A DNA stretch of 22,489 nucleotides. It comes from BRH-c25 sp035417425. GTDB taxonomy: Bacteria; Bacillota; Clostridia; Lutisporales; Lutisporaceae. Location of the stretch: positions 1 through 22,489 of the forward strand of contig DAOLPD010000030.1 in NCBI GenBank assembly GCA_035417425.1, read 5' to 3'. The number at the start of each line of letters is the position of its first letter. Position 1 is the stretch's first letter. Shown piece after piece: positions 14,656-22,163 of the stretch. A model generated the notes under the pieces. The model was not told the origin of the DNA, ran no database searches, and was given only the letters and a program-made list of their open reading frames with translations. Position numbers and translations under genes: made by a program.

Positions 14656-15474
14656 CTATACCTCAATATCCATGATTTTTCTCGATACAAAATAAGCAGC
14701 CCCAAAAAGCACTAATGAAAAAGTCATTGCCACTCTGCCAAGGGGCTCCGAAAATACCGGAGCCATGAATTCTTCAGCACTGGCGGACAGCAGAAGTACT
14801 ATAAACACCGGCATCAGGTTAAGCACTTTATGTTCCAGCCTTTTTTCCATGAGCAGAAGGTTTATCTCCTGCCTGATGTCAATTTTCTCGCTTATTATCT
14901 CCGCAGTATTCTTTACTACCTGAACAAGATTGCCTCCTGTGCGCTTGCATATTGCAAAAACATCAGCAAAGTTTATTATGTCCTCCAAATGCGACCTTGC
15001 AGCAAAGTCAGCCAAGGCTTCCTCTATGGTTTCATTCATCTCAATTTTTCTGCTTATTTGCTCAAGCTCGACCAATATATATGTATCATTGTTGGGATAC
15101 TGTATGGAAAGCTCCTTAAGTGAGCACCTGATTGCAGTTTCTATTGACTTTCCCGCAGACAGTGAAGATGACAATGAGTAAAGAACTTCCCTGAATTGTA
15201 AATTGAGTTCATCCTTTCTTTTTTTTATTATTTCTTTTGTCCTGAATCCGGGATACAAAAGGGCAAATGGCGTTAAGAGCAGCGACACCAAAATGCTTCT
15301 GTAGAAAATGTAACCTGCTGCAAATAAAACTGTGCACGCCATAAATATGCATAAAAGCTTTTCTTTTAATGGCATTATATATGTGTCATAGTCTACGGGA
15401 GATATCGCATGTGCGGCAGTGTTCCTCTCATATTTGTACTTCATCGAGACTGCTGACTTTTTATTAAGATCCAA
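14656..15474 (-). CDS. tadB: TadB-like inner-membrane platform protein
   Basis: 272 residues of the type II secretion F family. The start is TTG, six nt after GAGGTG, just beyond the TadA stop. Two membrane segments lie at about 35-75. The cytoplasmic T2SSF domain includes LNLQFREVLYSLSSSLSAG and FADVFAICKRTGGNLVQVV. Two further segments close the protein. With TadC it forms the platform through which the secretion ATPase drives pilin assembly. Confidence 0.9.
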   Translation of the reverse strand: MDLNKKSAVSMKYKYERNTAAHAISPVDYDTYIMPLKEKLLCIFMACTVLFAAGYIFYRSILVSLLLTPFALLYPGFRTKEIIKKRKDELNLQFREVLYSLSSSLSAGKSIETAIRCSLKELSIQYPNNDTYILVELEQISRKIEMNETIEEALADFAARSHLEDIINFADVFAICKRTGGNLVQVVKNTAEIISEKIDIRQEINLLLMEKRLEHKVLNLMPVFIVLLLSASAEEFMAPVFSEPLGRVAMTFSLVLFGAAYFVSRKIMDIEV

Positions 15475-15483
15475 AAAATCACC

Positions 15484-16722
15484 TCATAACACTTCACTCA
15501 ATCCTGCCATTTTGAGCTTTGACAGGTTTTTCATAGTATTGCCGGTTCTTACAAGACACCCTTCAACCTTTTCTGACATTGACCCGCCTCTCTCCACAAA
15601 TTCAAAGAGAGGATTAAGCCCTATCATTCCTTCTCTGCAGTCTGTTACCTCCACTATTTCCACTACTTTTCTCGTACGGTCCCTGAATCTTGAAAGATGT
15701 ACCATAATATCAAAAGCTGAAGCAATCTGCTGCCTGATAGCCTCCAAAGGCATAATTGATCCGCTTAGCACCATGGTTTCAAGTCGTGAGAGCATATCAG
15801 CGGTGGAATTTCCATGACCTGTTGAAATTGAACCGTCATGACCGGTATTCATTGCCTGAAGCATATCAAGTGCTTCTGCTCCTCTTACTTCACCGATGAT
15901 GATTCTCTCAGGCCTCATCCTCAGAGAGGTCCTTATCAGGTCCCTTATGGTGATTTCTCCTTTACCCTCGGTGTTCGCATTTCTGGTCTCCAGCTTGACT
16001 ATGTTCTTTATATTCTTTATCTGCAGTTCAGCCGGGTCCTCAATGGTTACAATTCGTTCATCCCTGGGAATGAAATCCGAAAGAGCATTGAGGAAAGAAG
16101 TTTTACCTGATCCTGTACCCCCGCATATGAAGATATTATATTTTGCCCTTACCAGCCTTTCCAGGACTTCGGCAGCCTCTTCCGTAATAGAACCCCATTC
16201 AATCAAGTCCTTCATTGATATGGGTCTTTCAGGAAACTTCCTTATTGTAAGTATAGGCCCGTTTAATGCGATAGGGGGAAGCACCACATTTACTCTTGAT
16301 CCATCCGCCAATCTGGCATCCACTATCGGCGAAGCTTCATTTACGACTCTGTTTACCTTAGAAACGACTGATTGTATGACATCCTCAAGCTTCTGCCTGC
16401 TTTCAAAGCTGCTTTCAATACTGTATGTCCTTCCGAATTTTTCTATAAAAATATTATCCTCACCGTTTACCATTATCTCTGTTATTGACTTGTCATCAAT
16501 AAGAGGCTGCAGTATATCAAGCTTCCTAATGGAATTGAAAAGCACGGATATAAGCTCCTGTTTTTCCCTAATGCTCAAAGGCAGCAGCCTTGCCTCCTCA
16601 AAAACCTTTTCTGTTATCAGTTCATTTATATCTTCATCAGTGACTTGGCTCTTAATGTCCAGGTTTTCTCTTATTTCTTTTCTTAAATTATTTATCAGCA
16701 AGTTCTTAGCATCATCATCCAT
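15484..16722 (-). CDS. tadA: CpaF/TadA-type secretion ATPase
   Basis: About 412 residues from the ATG at 16722 (GAGGTG six nt upstream). A GTG three codons earlier is less well placed. It is a type II/IV secretion hexameric ATPase of the CpaF branch. An N-terminal helical domain is followed by the substrate motifs VNGEDNIFIEKFGR and DGSRVNVVLPP, Walker A GGTGSGKTS at about residue 200, an Asp box VTIEDPAELQ, Walker B RPERIIIGEVRG, and the His box GHDGSISTGHGNS. It powers pilus assembly from the cytoplasm. It lies between the CpaE-like ATPase and TadB, the standard Tad order. The gap to the preceding gene is 78 nt and holds a perfect hairpin. Confidence 0.95.
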   Translation of the reverse strand: MDDDAKNLLINNLRKEIRENLDIKSQVTDEDINELITEKVFEEARLLPLSIREKQELISVLFNSIRKLDILQPLIDDKSITEIMVNGEDNIFIEKFGRTYSIESSFESRQKLEDVIQSVVSKVNRVVNEASPIVDARLADGSRVNVVLPPIALNGPILTIRKFPERPISMKDLIEWGSITEEAAEVLERLVRAKYNIFICGGTGSGKTSFLNALSDFIPRDERIVTIEDPAELQIKNIKNIVKLETRNANTEGKGEITIRDLIRTSLRMRPERIIIGEVRGAEALDMLQAMNTGHDGSISTGHGNSTADMLSRLETMVLSGSIMPLEAIRQQIASAFDIMVHLSRFRDRTRKVVEIVEVTDCREGMIGLNPLFEFVERGGSMSEKVEGCLVRTGNTMKNLSKLKMAGLSEVL

Positions 16723-16764
16723 GTGCTCCACCTCAACATCCGGCTATAACAAGATTTCAATAAG

Positions 16765-16788
16765 GGTTTTTGCATACTTGCAAAAACC
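16765..16788 (-). repeat. Perfect 10-bp inverted repeat between cpaE-like and tadA
   Basis: GGTTTTTGCA (16765-16774) and TGCAAAAACC (16779-16788) with a four-base loop, in the only long gap of this part of the operon. No U tract follows it on the minus strand, so it is not a simple terminator. It may stabilise or process the mRNA, or bind a protein. Confidence 0.6.
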
Positions 16789-16800
16789 TACCCGAGCTTT

Positions 16801-17976
16801 TCAACGAGGCGAGATATGCTCACTTCTTGTCGGGCAGCGAAAGCGGTTCCCATCACTTGCAGGAGTGGTGGCCTCTTTTCGCCTCATTATAATATCAATA
16901 ATCCGGTTAATGGCTTTCCTGAAATCATCATTCTCAATAAAAATCCTCCCATCCTCCCTGATCAATGTCCTTGAGTATTCGGGAATCTTGACTGCTGCAG
17001 GGGCATTCCCTTCAAAGCTTTCGAAATCTTCATCGCTTTTGTCTTTATGCTTGTTTATCACTGTAATGAACTTATCGGAAATGCTTCCTCCATCCGAATT
17101 CCGCAGCTTGGTAAGCTCATTCAGCAATGCTTTTTCTTTATACGATGCAATCGGCTCACACAAAGCAACAAGGACAATTCGATCACATAAGTTCATTATC
17201 TTGTAATTTTTCGAGTCAAAATTACTTGACATATCGATAAAAACACAGTCGTAGTATCCCATGCCTTTTATTCCTCTTATAAGCTGTTCCAATTCCTCCG
17301 GATTTATTTCCTCATATTCCAGAGGACTATCAGGAGGATTGAAGTATTCCACCCCATCCTCCGTACATTTTATCCCGTCCATTTTAAAAGAAAGGTTCCG
17401 GCTTTTATCCTTGATATAGTAAAAAACATAGGAAAGGTTTCTTTTGTTGTCTGAGCCGAAAAACATTCCGGTGGATTGAATTGACTCTAAGTTTAAATAA
17501 AATGATTTCAAGCCCAGTTCGGCGCATTGTGTTGACAAGGCTGCCGCTATTGTAGTTTTCCCTGTACCCCCTGCGGGAGAATATACACCTATGAACTCAG
17601 TATCCTTTGAACAGGATAAGAGCCTGATCTCTTGGGGATTGGCCTTGGAGTACATATATAACATATCCCGAATCAGCTTGTCTCCGGTGCTGTACTTGCT
17701 GATGGCCTGAAAACCGGGATACTCCCGATTCAAAGCTCCCCCTGAAAGTATTAACTTAAGCTTAATATTCGGATATCCAACCGAAATATCATAAAAATCG
17801 GGACTGATTGCCAGAATATCAGTTGGAGGCTGCTTCTCGAAATATCCTGCAAAGGAATCAAGCTTTGTAAAGCAGCTGACCATGAAGGATGAGAAATGAT
17901 TTGAATTGATATATTCCAATAGTCCCCTTGCATAGCTCTCGTCGCAATCTGCGATAACCAAATTCAATCTTGCCAT
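16801..17976 (-). CDS. cpaE: CpaE/TadZ-like P-loop ATPase with receiver-like N-terminus
   Basis: About 391 residues from the ATG at 17976, seven nt after GGGGGG. A TTG two codons upstream is poorly spaced. Residues 1-110 look like a response-regulator receiver fold (LNLVIADCDESYARGLLEYI, then ILAISPD and LKLILSGG) without a clear phosphoacceptor arrangement. The C-terminal MinD/ParA-type ATPase has the Walker A GVYSPAGGTGKTT and the strand YYDCVFIDMSSNFD. In Tad systems CpaE/TadZ localises the pilus machine. The start lies two nt after the stop of the prepilin peptidase gene. The family is clear; the receiver domain is probably degenerate. Confidence 0.9.
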   Translation of the reverse strand: MARLNLVIADCDESYARGLLEYINSNHFSSFMVSCFTKLDSFAGYFEKQPPTDILAISPDFYDISVGYPNIKLKLILSGGALNREYPGFQAISKYSTGDKLIRDMLYMYSKANPQEIRLLSCSKDTEFIGVYSPAGGTGKTTIAAALSTQCAELGLKSFYLNLESIQSTGMFFGSDNKRNLSYVFYYIKDKSRNLSFKMDGIKCTEDGVEYFNPPDSPLEYEEINPEELEQLIRGIKGMGYYDCVFIDMSSNFDSKNYKIMNLCDRIVLVALCEPIASYKEKALLNELTKLRNSDGGSISDKFITVINKHKDKSDEDFESFEGNAPAAVKIPEYSRTLIREDGRIFIENDDFRKAINRIIDIIMRRKEATTPASDGNRFRCPTRSEHISPR

Positions 17977-17978
17977 AT

Positions 17979-18530
17979 TCAAACCCCCCGCATTATTATG
18001 GCTGCCGCAGTTCCTGATGCTATAGCTATTGAAAAATGAAACTTCCCCCCGTCCTGCCTATTTTTAAAGTCAGTATATTGAAGAATTTCCATAGTCAGAA
18101 AACAGCTTGTGAGATACAAAAAAAGATGGCTGAATCTTTCTGAAGCATTTTCCCTTGCCAGCATTAGGCCTGAAGCAATGAAACCTCCACAGATAAATGA
18201 ATATATTGCAGCATGTACGGCAAAGGCTGCGCCCATTACCGCTCCCACAGCGCATAAAAGCTTTACATCCCCTGCCCCTACGATCCTTATGACATATAAG
18301 ATAAAAAGGCATGCGGCAGGAAGTATTATACCCTGCAGCGAAAATACCAAACCCCCGATACCTTCCATTGCAAGATTTACTGTCAGCCCTATCAGCATGA
18401 AGCCGTATGTAATGTAATTTTTAATACTGTAAGTCCTGAAATCAGATACTAATGCAAACAGCAGCAGCACTGATACTATAATCAGCTTTAATACTATTGC
18501 AATCACTCCCAAGCACCAGCATATAATCAA
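17979..18530 (-). CDS. A24-family prepilin peptidase (CpaA/TadV-like)
   Basis: 183 residues, mostly membrane segments. Catalytic aspartates are visible as D30 in SDFRTYSIKN and D88 in GAGDVKLL. It would cleave the Flp, TadE and TadG-like precursors at the Gly before the hydrophobic helix. No N-methylase domain is present. The start is uncertain. TTG at 18530 has no Shine-Dalgarno, while GGGAG occurs slightly inside the frame, so a shorter product starting at a downstream GTG or TTG is possible. It is the first gene of the pilus operon, about 35 nt after its -10 box. Confidence 0.9.
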   Translation of the reverse strand: MIICWCLGVIAIVLKLIIVSVLLLFALVSDFRTYSIKNYITYGFMLIGLTVNLAMEGIGGLVFSLQGIILPAACLFILYVIRIVGAGDVKLLCAVGAVMGAAFAVHAAIYSFICGGFIASGLMLARENASERFSHLFLYLTSCFLTMEILQYTDFKNRQDGGKFHFSIAIASGTAAAIIMRGV

Positions 18531-18565
18531 TTACATAATATACTAATTTTATGTTATTCTGTTAA

Positions 18566-18595
18566 ATTATAGCATATATTAGTAATATTTGTATA
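18566..18595 (-). promoter_or_regulatory. Promoter of the pilus operon
   Basis: A perfect TATAAT (18571-18566) with TATACA (18595-18590) 18 nt upstream, in very AT-rich sequence between a bidirectional terminator and the first pilus gene. The -35 matches only four of six positions, so it may need an activator. Confidence 0.6.
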
Positions 18596-18631
18596 TTCAT
18601 GATATATTTGGTGCATTCTATTATACGAATG

Positions 18632-18658
18632 AAAAAGGCAGTCAATTGACTGCCTTTT
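18632..18658. terminator. Bidirectional intrinsic terminator
   Basis: GGCAGTCAATTGACTGCC (18637-18654) is a perfect palindrome flanked by AAAAA on the left and TTTT on the right, so it can terminate in both directions. It backs up the rplL terminator 30 nt upstream and insulates the pilus promoter. Confidence 0.75.
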
Positions 18659-18671
18659 CCCGTACTAATAT

Positions 18672-18702
18672 AAAAATAAAAAAGCCGCAATAAATGCGGC
18701 TT
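18672..18702 (-). terminator. Intrinsic terminator after rplL
   Basis: On the minus strand AAGCCGCA (18702-18695) pairs with TGCGGCTT (18689-18682, read with the loop TTTAT region) and TTTTTTATTTTT follows. It lies 18 nt past the rplL stop codon. Confidence 0.9.
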
Positions 18703-18719
18703 CTTATCTTTGTTATGAC

Positions 18720-19103
18720 TTACTTTATTTCTATCTTCGCGCCTGTTTCTGCAAACTTTGCAACTATTTCTTCTGCTTCCTGCTTACTTACAGCTTCCTT
18801 TATAGGCTTTGGAGCGCCGTCAACCAGGTCCTTTGCTTCCTTGAGTCCAAGGCCGGTAACTTCTCTTACAACCTTGATAACCTTGATCTTTTCTGCTCCT
18901 ACTTCAGCAAGAACTACGTTGAACTCAGTCTGCTCTTCTGCCGGAGCTGCTGCTGCACCTGCGGCTGCCGGTCCTGCAACTGCTACAGGAGCTGCTGCCG
19001 TTACGCCGAATTCCTCTTCAATTGCCTTAACCAATTCAGCCAGTTCGAGAACTGTCATATTCTTTATTTCTTCAATAAACTTTAAAGTCTTTTCACTTGC
19101 CAT
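18720..19103 (-). CDS. rplL: 50S ribosomal protein L7/L12
   Basis: 127 residues, the normal length. The N-terminal dimerisation helices (TVLELAELVKAIEEEFGV) are followed by an Ala/Pro-rich hinge (PVAVAGPAAAGAAAAPAEE) and the C-terminal factor-binding domain with KIKVIKVVREVTGLGLKEAKDLVDG interrupted as in homologues. It forms the stalk that recruits elongation factors, bound through L10 encoded just upstream. TTAGGAGGTAATTTAAA precedes the ATG. It is followed by a terminator rather than rpoB. Confidence 0.98.
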   Translation of the reverse strand: MASEKTLKFIEEIKNMTVLELAELVKAIEEEFGVTAAAPVAVAGPAAAGAAAAPAEEQTEFNVVLAEVGAEKIKVIKVVREVTGLGLKEAKDLVDGAPKPIKEAVSKQEAEEIVAKFAETGAKIEIK

Positions 19104-19127
19104 TTTAAATTACCTCCTAATTATTAA

Positions 19128-19631
19128 TTAAGCTTCTGCTTCTTTTTTTTCTTTAATAGTATTAAGCGCATATGCGAGATTTCTGATTGAACCCTGTAAT
19201 CCTCCAAGGAGCATTGCAATGAGCACCTCTCTTGATGGAAGGTCTCCCAAGGCCTTTACTTCATCAACGTTCATAATCCTGCCTTCAACATATCCGGCTT
19301 TTATTGATATTGGCGTCTTGGGATTATCCTTAATAAACTGATTGATGGTCTTTGCAGGTGCAACTGCATCGTTATATCCGAAAGCAACTGCAACCGTGCC
19401 CTGAAGATATTCATGAAGAGCTTCCATGCCCAATTCTGATGCCGCTCTTTTGAAAAGGGTATTTTTGTACACCTTATAGTCAACGCCGGCCTCTCTGAAT
19501 CTTTTTCTCAAATCAGTCACATCTTCAACATTTATTCCCTTATAGTCCACCAATACAACTGCGTTGGACTTCTGAAGCTTTTCTTTCACTTCACTTACTT
19601 GCTTTTCCTTCTGTTCAAGGTTTTTTGACAT
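19128..19631 (-). CDS. rplJ: 50S ribosomal protein L10
   Basis: 167 residues, typical length. Motifs include the N-terminal VVLVDYKGINVEDVTDLR segment and YKNTLFKRAA. It anchors the L7/L12 stalk to 23S rRNA and in bacteria represses its own operon by binding the mRNA leader, which is visible upstream here. The start follows GAGGAGGTGTAAAA. Together with rplL it forms a unit with its own promoter. Confidence 0.98.
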   Translation of the reverse strand: MSKNLEQKEKQVSEVKEKLQKSNAVVLVDYKGINVEDVTDLRKRFREAGVDYKVYKNTLFKRAASELGMEALHEYLQGTVAVAFGYNDAVAPAKTINQFIKDNPKTPISIKAGYVEGRIMNVDEVKALGDLPSREVLIAMLLGGLQGSIRNLAYALNTIKEKKEAEA

Positions 19632-19693
19632 TTTTACACCTCCTCATGGTAAAGCTTATTAAATCTCTCGTATGGATAAGGCCTTTTAAAATC

Positions 19694-19785
19694 AAAAGAC
19701 CTCTCCGTAGACATAGAGAGGTCATAATATCTTTATGACAAACCTCGGCAGGAATTTACGGCCTGGGCCAACCTGCTGTCTACGG
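19694..19785 (-). ncRNA. L10 ribosomal protein leader (attenuator of rplJL)
   Basis: The leader carries the conserved CCGUAGACAGCAGGU and CCUGCCGAGG elements of the L10 leader family. CCGUAGACA (19785-19777) is perfectly complementary to UGUCUACGG (19713-19705), closing the L10-binding domain. The latter segment is the loop of a terminator hairpin, GACCTCTC/GAGAGGTC (19723-19716 / 19705-19698) followed by TTTT. Leader and terminator are thus mutually exclusive, the known autoregulation scheme for L10. Confidence 0.9.
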
Positions 19786-19809
19786 TATATATTCGTTTCA
19801 AACATGGAC

Positions 19810-19838
19810 ATTCTATCATTAACAGTACTTACTGTCAA
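19810..19838 (-). promoter_or_regulatory. Promoter of rplJ-rplL
   Basis: TTGACA (19838-19833), a 17-nt spacer and TAGAAT (19815-19810) preceded by TG, an extended -10. It lies just upstream of the L10 leader and downstream of the rplA stop, so rplJL can be expressed separately from rplKA. Confidence 0.85.
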
Positions 19839-19862
19839 TATAGAGTCCTGCGGTGCAAAACA

Positions 19863-20558
19863 CTAATCGGTTACGCGGGTAGGATTGATTTTTATAGCCG
19901 GTCCCATAGTGCTTGTAACTACAACGCTCTTAAGGTAAGTACCCTTTGCAGCTGCCGGCTTAGCCTTTATAACTGCTTCCATAAGAGTCTTGAAGTTATC
20001 AAGAAGCTTTTCAGTACCGAATGAGACTTTCCCAAAACCAACGTGGATTATTGATGTCTTGTCGACCCTGTACTCAACCTTACCGGCTTTGATTTCATTG
20101 ATGGCTTTTTCAACATCAAAGGTGACCGTACCGGATTTCGGGTTTGGCATTAAGCCTTTAGGTCCAAGTATCTTACCAAGTCTTCCAACTACACCCATCA
20201 TATCCGGAGTAGCAACTACCACGTCATAATCAAACCAGTTTTCACCCTGGATTTTTGCAACCAGTTCTTCAGCACCTACATAGTCAGCTCCTGCTGCCTC
20301 TGCTTCCTTGGCCTTGTCGCCTTTTGCGAATACCAAAACCTTAAGGGTTTTGCCTGTACCATGGGGAAGCACAACAACTCCTCTGACCTGCTGGTCTGCA
20401 TGCCTTGGATCAACACCAAGCTTTACGTGAATCTCAACAGACTCATCAAATTTTGCCTTTGCTGTCTGTTGAACAAGCTCCATAGCTTCCTTCGGGTCAT
20501 ATAATTTGGTTCTATCAATCAGCTTTGCGCTTTCTTGATATTTCTTGCCTCTAAACAT
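19863..20558 (-). CDS. rplA: 50S ribosomal protein L1
   Basis: 231 residues, the normal length. Motifs include the VLPHGTGKTLKVLVFAKGDKA region (split here), DVVVATPDMMGVVGRLGKILG and LMPNPKSGTVT. It binds 23S rRNA at the L1 stalk and helps release of the E-site tRNA. The start follows AAGGAGGAATTTGTA. It is co-directional with rplK in the standard order. Confidence 0.98.
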   Translation of the reverse strand: MFRGKKYQESAKLIDRTKLYDPKEAMELVQQTAKAKFDESVEIHVKLGVDPRHADQQVRGVVVLPHGTGKTLKVLVFAKGDKAKEAEAAGADYVGAEELVAKIQGENWFDYDVVVATPDMMGVVGRLGKILGPKGLMPNPKSGTVTFDVEKAINEIKAGKVEYRVDKTSIIHVGFGKVSFGTEKLLDNFKTLMEAVIKAKPAAAKGTYLKSVVVTSTMGPAIKINPTRVTD

Positions 20559-20607
20559 TACAAATTCCTCCTTGTGGTATTAGCGGAACATGTCCTCCCA
20601 CTTGATA

Positions 20608-21033
20608 TTAGTCTTCTACTGTTATACCCATACTTCTTGCTGTACCAGCAACCATACTCATTGCCGCCTCAATGCTTCCTGCATTCAAGTCCGGCATCTT
20701 CATCTCTGCGATTTCTCTGACCTTAGCTTTTGAAATCTTTCCTACCTTGGTCTTGTTCGGTATACCTGATCCGCTTTCGATACCGGCCGCTTTCTTTATA
20801 AGCACCGATGCCGGCGGAGTCTTGAGTATGAATGTAAATGATCTGTCCTGATATACAGTTATTACTACAGGAATAATAAGTCCTGCCTGTTTAGCTGTTC
20901 TTTCATTGAACTCTTTGCAGAATCCCATGATGTTGACACCATGCTGACCTAAAGCGGGGCCTATCGGTGGTGCCGGAGTTGCTTTACCTGCCGGAACCTG
21001 CAGCTTAACCAATGCTGAAACCTTCTTTGCCAT
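20608..21033 (-). CDS. rplK: 50S ribosomal protein L11
   Basis: 141 residues from the ATG at 21033, which follows GAGGAGGTGTAATA. An ATG seven codons upstream would precede this Shine-Dalgarno and is unlikely. Motifs include KLQVPAGKATPAPPIGPALG and the C-terminal RNA-binding domain with GTARSMGI. It binds the GTPase-associated centre of 23S rRNA and is needed for RelA/Rel activation in the family. Confidence 0.98.
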   Translation of the reverse strand: MAKKVSALVKLQVPAGKATPAPPIGPALGQHGVNIMGFCKEFNERTAKQAGLIIPVVITVYQDRSFTFILKTPPASVLIKKAAGIESGSGIPNKTKVGKISKAKVREIAEMKMPDLNAGSIEAAMSMVAGTARSMGITVED

Positions 21034-21075
21034 TATTACACCTCCTCTCGGCAAATGTTGTATGTCTATCCGGGT

Positions 21076-21594
21076 CTATAGCCTTTCAATCTGGGTAAAC
21101 TCCAGTTCTACCGGAGTCTCCCTCCCGAACATCGAAATCATAACCTTGACCTTATGCTTCTCGTTATTGATCTCCTGTATTATACCGACGAAATTTTCAA
21201 AAGGCCCGGAAATAACTCTTACATGGTCCTTAACCTTCGCATCCAACTTGATCGGAATCTTTTCAACGCCTAAAGTCTTTATTTCCGCATCGGTAAGAGG
21301 CACAGGCTTAGATCCAGGTCCTACAAATCCGGTAACCCCTCTTGTATTTCGGACAACATACCATGATTCATCCGTCATAATCATCTTGACCAGTACATAT
21401 CCTGGAAATACTTTTTTCTGGGTGATTTTTTTCTTACCGCCTTTGATTTCGACCTGTTCTTCAACCGGCACTTTAACTTCGAAGATAACATCCTGCATGT
21501 TTCTGTTTTCTACTATCTTCAAAATATTAGCCATTACCTTGTTTTCGTAGCCCGAATAAGTGTGGACTACATACCATTTGCCTCTTTCTTCCAT
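21076..21594 (-). CDS. nusG: Transcription termination/antitermination factor NusG
   Basis: 172 residues with the NGN domain (WYVVHTYSGYENKV, then FPGYVLVKMIM and VRNTRGVTGFVG) and a C-terminal KOW domain (DHVRVISGPFENFVGIIQEI). It binds RNA polymerase at the clamp and modulates pausing, termination and coupling. The frame is closed by TAG shortly upstream, which fixes the ATG. Its AGGAGG lies over 30 nt upstream, separated from the ATG by a perfect hairpin, an unusual arrangement. Confidence 0.97.
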   Translation of the reverse strand: MEERGKWYVVHTYSGYENKVMANILKIVENRNMQDVIFEVKVPVEEQVEIKGGKKKITQKKVFPGYVLVKMIMTDESWYVVRNTRGVTGFVGPGSKPVPLTDAEIKTLGVEKIPIKLDAKVKDHVRVISGPFENFVGIIQEINNEKHKVKVMISMFGRETPVELEFTQIERL

Positions 21595-21602
21595 AGATGC
21601 GC

Positions 21603-21634
21603 AACCCTAAAGTATCTTTAGGGTTTTCCTCCTA
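21603..21634 (-). promoter_or_regulatory. Hairpin between Shine-Dalgarno and start codon of nusG
   Basis: AACCCTAAAG (21603-21612) and CTTTAGGGTT (21616-21625) form a perfect 10-bp stem with a three-base loop. Upstream of it on the minus strand is AGGAGG (21634-21629 region), and the ATG is 8 nt downstream. Folding would bring AGGAGG close to the start codon. Alternatively it hides the AGGG in its 3' arm. It may control NusG translation. Confidence 0.6.
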
Positions 21635-21662
21635 TCGATAATATGGTTATACAGAAGCCCTT

Positions 21663-21872
21663 CTATTTTATTAAAAGGTTAAGCACTTTTCCAAACGCAA
21701 AGTCTGTCACCCAAAGAACTACTCCTACCAGTATAATTGAAGTAATAACAACTTCGGTATGCTGTAAAAGTTCCTTCTTGTTGGGCCAGGTAACCTTTCT
21801 GACTTCTGCCTTTGTCTCTTTAAAAGACTTTGCTACATCAAATTTTTTTGCTGCACCAGCCATGCCATTCAC
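21663..21872 (-). CDS. secE: Preprotein translocase subunit SecE
   Basis: 69 residues, a normal single-pass Gram-positive SecE. It has the conserved amphipathic segment FKETKAEVRKVTWPNKKEL followed by one membrane helix (VVITSIILVGVVLWVTDF). It stabilises SecY in the Sec translocon. ATG at 21872 follows AAAGGATGTGA; the ATG three codons later is also possible. It lies 12 nt downstream of rpmG in the usual order. Confidence 0.95.
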   Translation of the reverse strand: MNGMAGAAKKFDVAKSFKETKAEVRKVTWPNKKELLQHTEVVITSIILVGVVLWVTDFAFGKVLNLLIK

Positions 21873-21884
21873 ATCCTTTACAGG

Positions 21885-22034
21885 CTATTTCGTTTCCTTA
21901 TGCGAAGTATGCTTCCTGCAGAATCTGCAGTACTTGTTCATTTCCATTCTATCCGGGTTGTTCTTTTTGTTCTTCATGGAATCATAGTTCCTCTGTTTGC
22001 ATTCGCTGCAAGCAAGTGTTATTTTAACTCTCAT
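21885..22034 (-). CDS. rpmG: 50S ribosomal protein L33
   Basis: 49 residues beginning MRVKITLACSECKQRNY and ending KHTSHKETK. It has two CxxC zinc-ligand pairs (CSEC and CRFC), so this is the zinc-containing L33 type. The start follows GGGAGGTGTAGAT. It is the first gene after the promoter at 22134-22162 and directly precedes secE, the classic arrangement. Confidence 0.97.
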   Translation of the reverse strand: MRVKITLACSECKQRNYDSMKNKKNNPDRMEMNKYCRFCRKHTSHKETK

Positions 22035-22133
22035 ATCTACACCTCCCAACGACTTGGCACTACATACTGTATAATAAAAATACTAAAATGCCGCAAAAAT
22101 ACATAAAAATTGCATTTTGAGACTACTCAATAA

Positions 22134-22162
22134 AATCTATCATAATTTAACTTCAATGTCAA
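22134..22162 (-). promoter_or_regulatory. Promoter of rpmG-secE-nusG-rplKA
   Basis: TTGACA (22162-22157), a 17-nt spacer and TAGATT (22139-22134) with an upstream TG (extended -10) on the minus strand. The leader would be about 95 nt. Confidence 0.75.
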
Positions 22163-22163
22163 T

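Noticed and set aside
15896..17206. Long plus-strand ORF of 436 codons
   Set aside because: It is antisense to the tadA and cpaE-like genes, both of which carry clear family motifs. Its translation is Ser/Leu/Phe-rich with no recognisable domain, as expected of a reverse-frame shadow.
21034..21054. Seven-codon N-terminal extension of rplK
   Set aside because: The extension contains the GAGGAGGTG Shine-Dalgarno of the true start at 21033, and family proteins begin MAKK.
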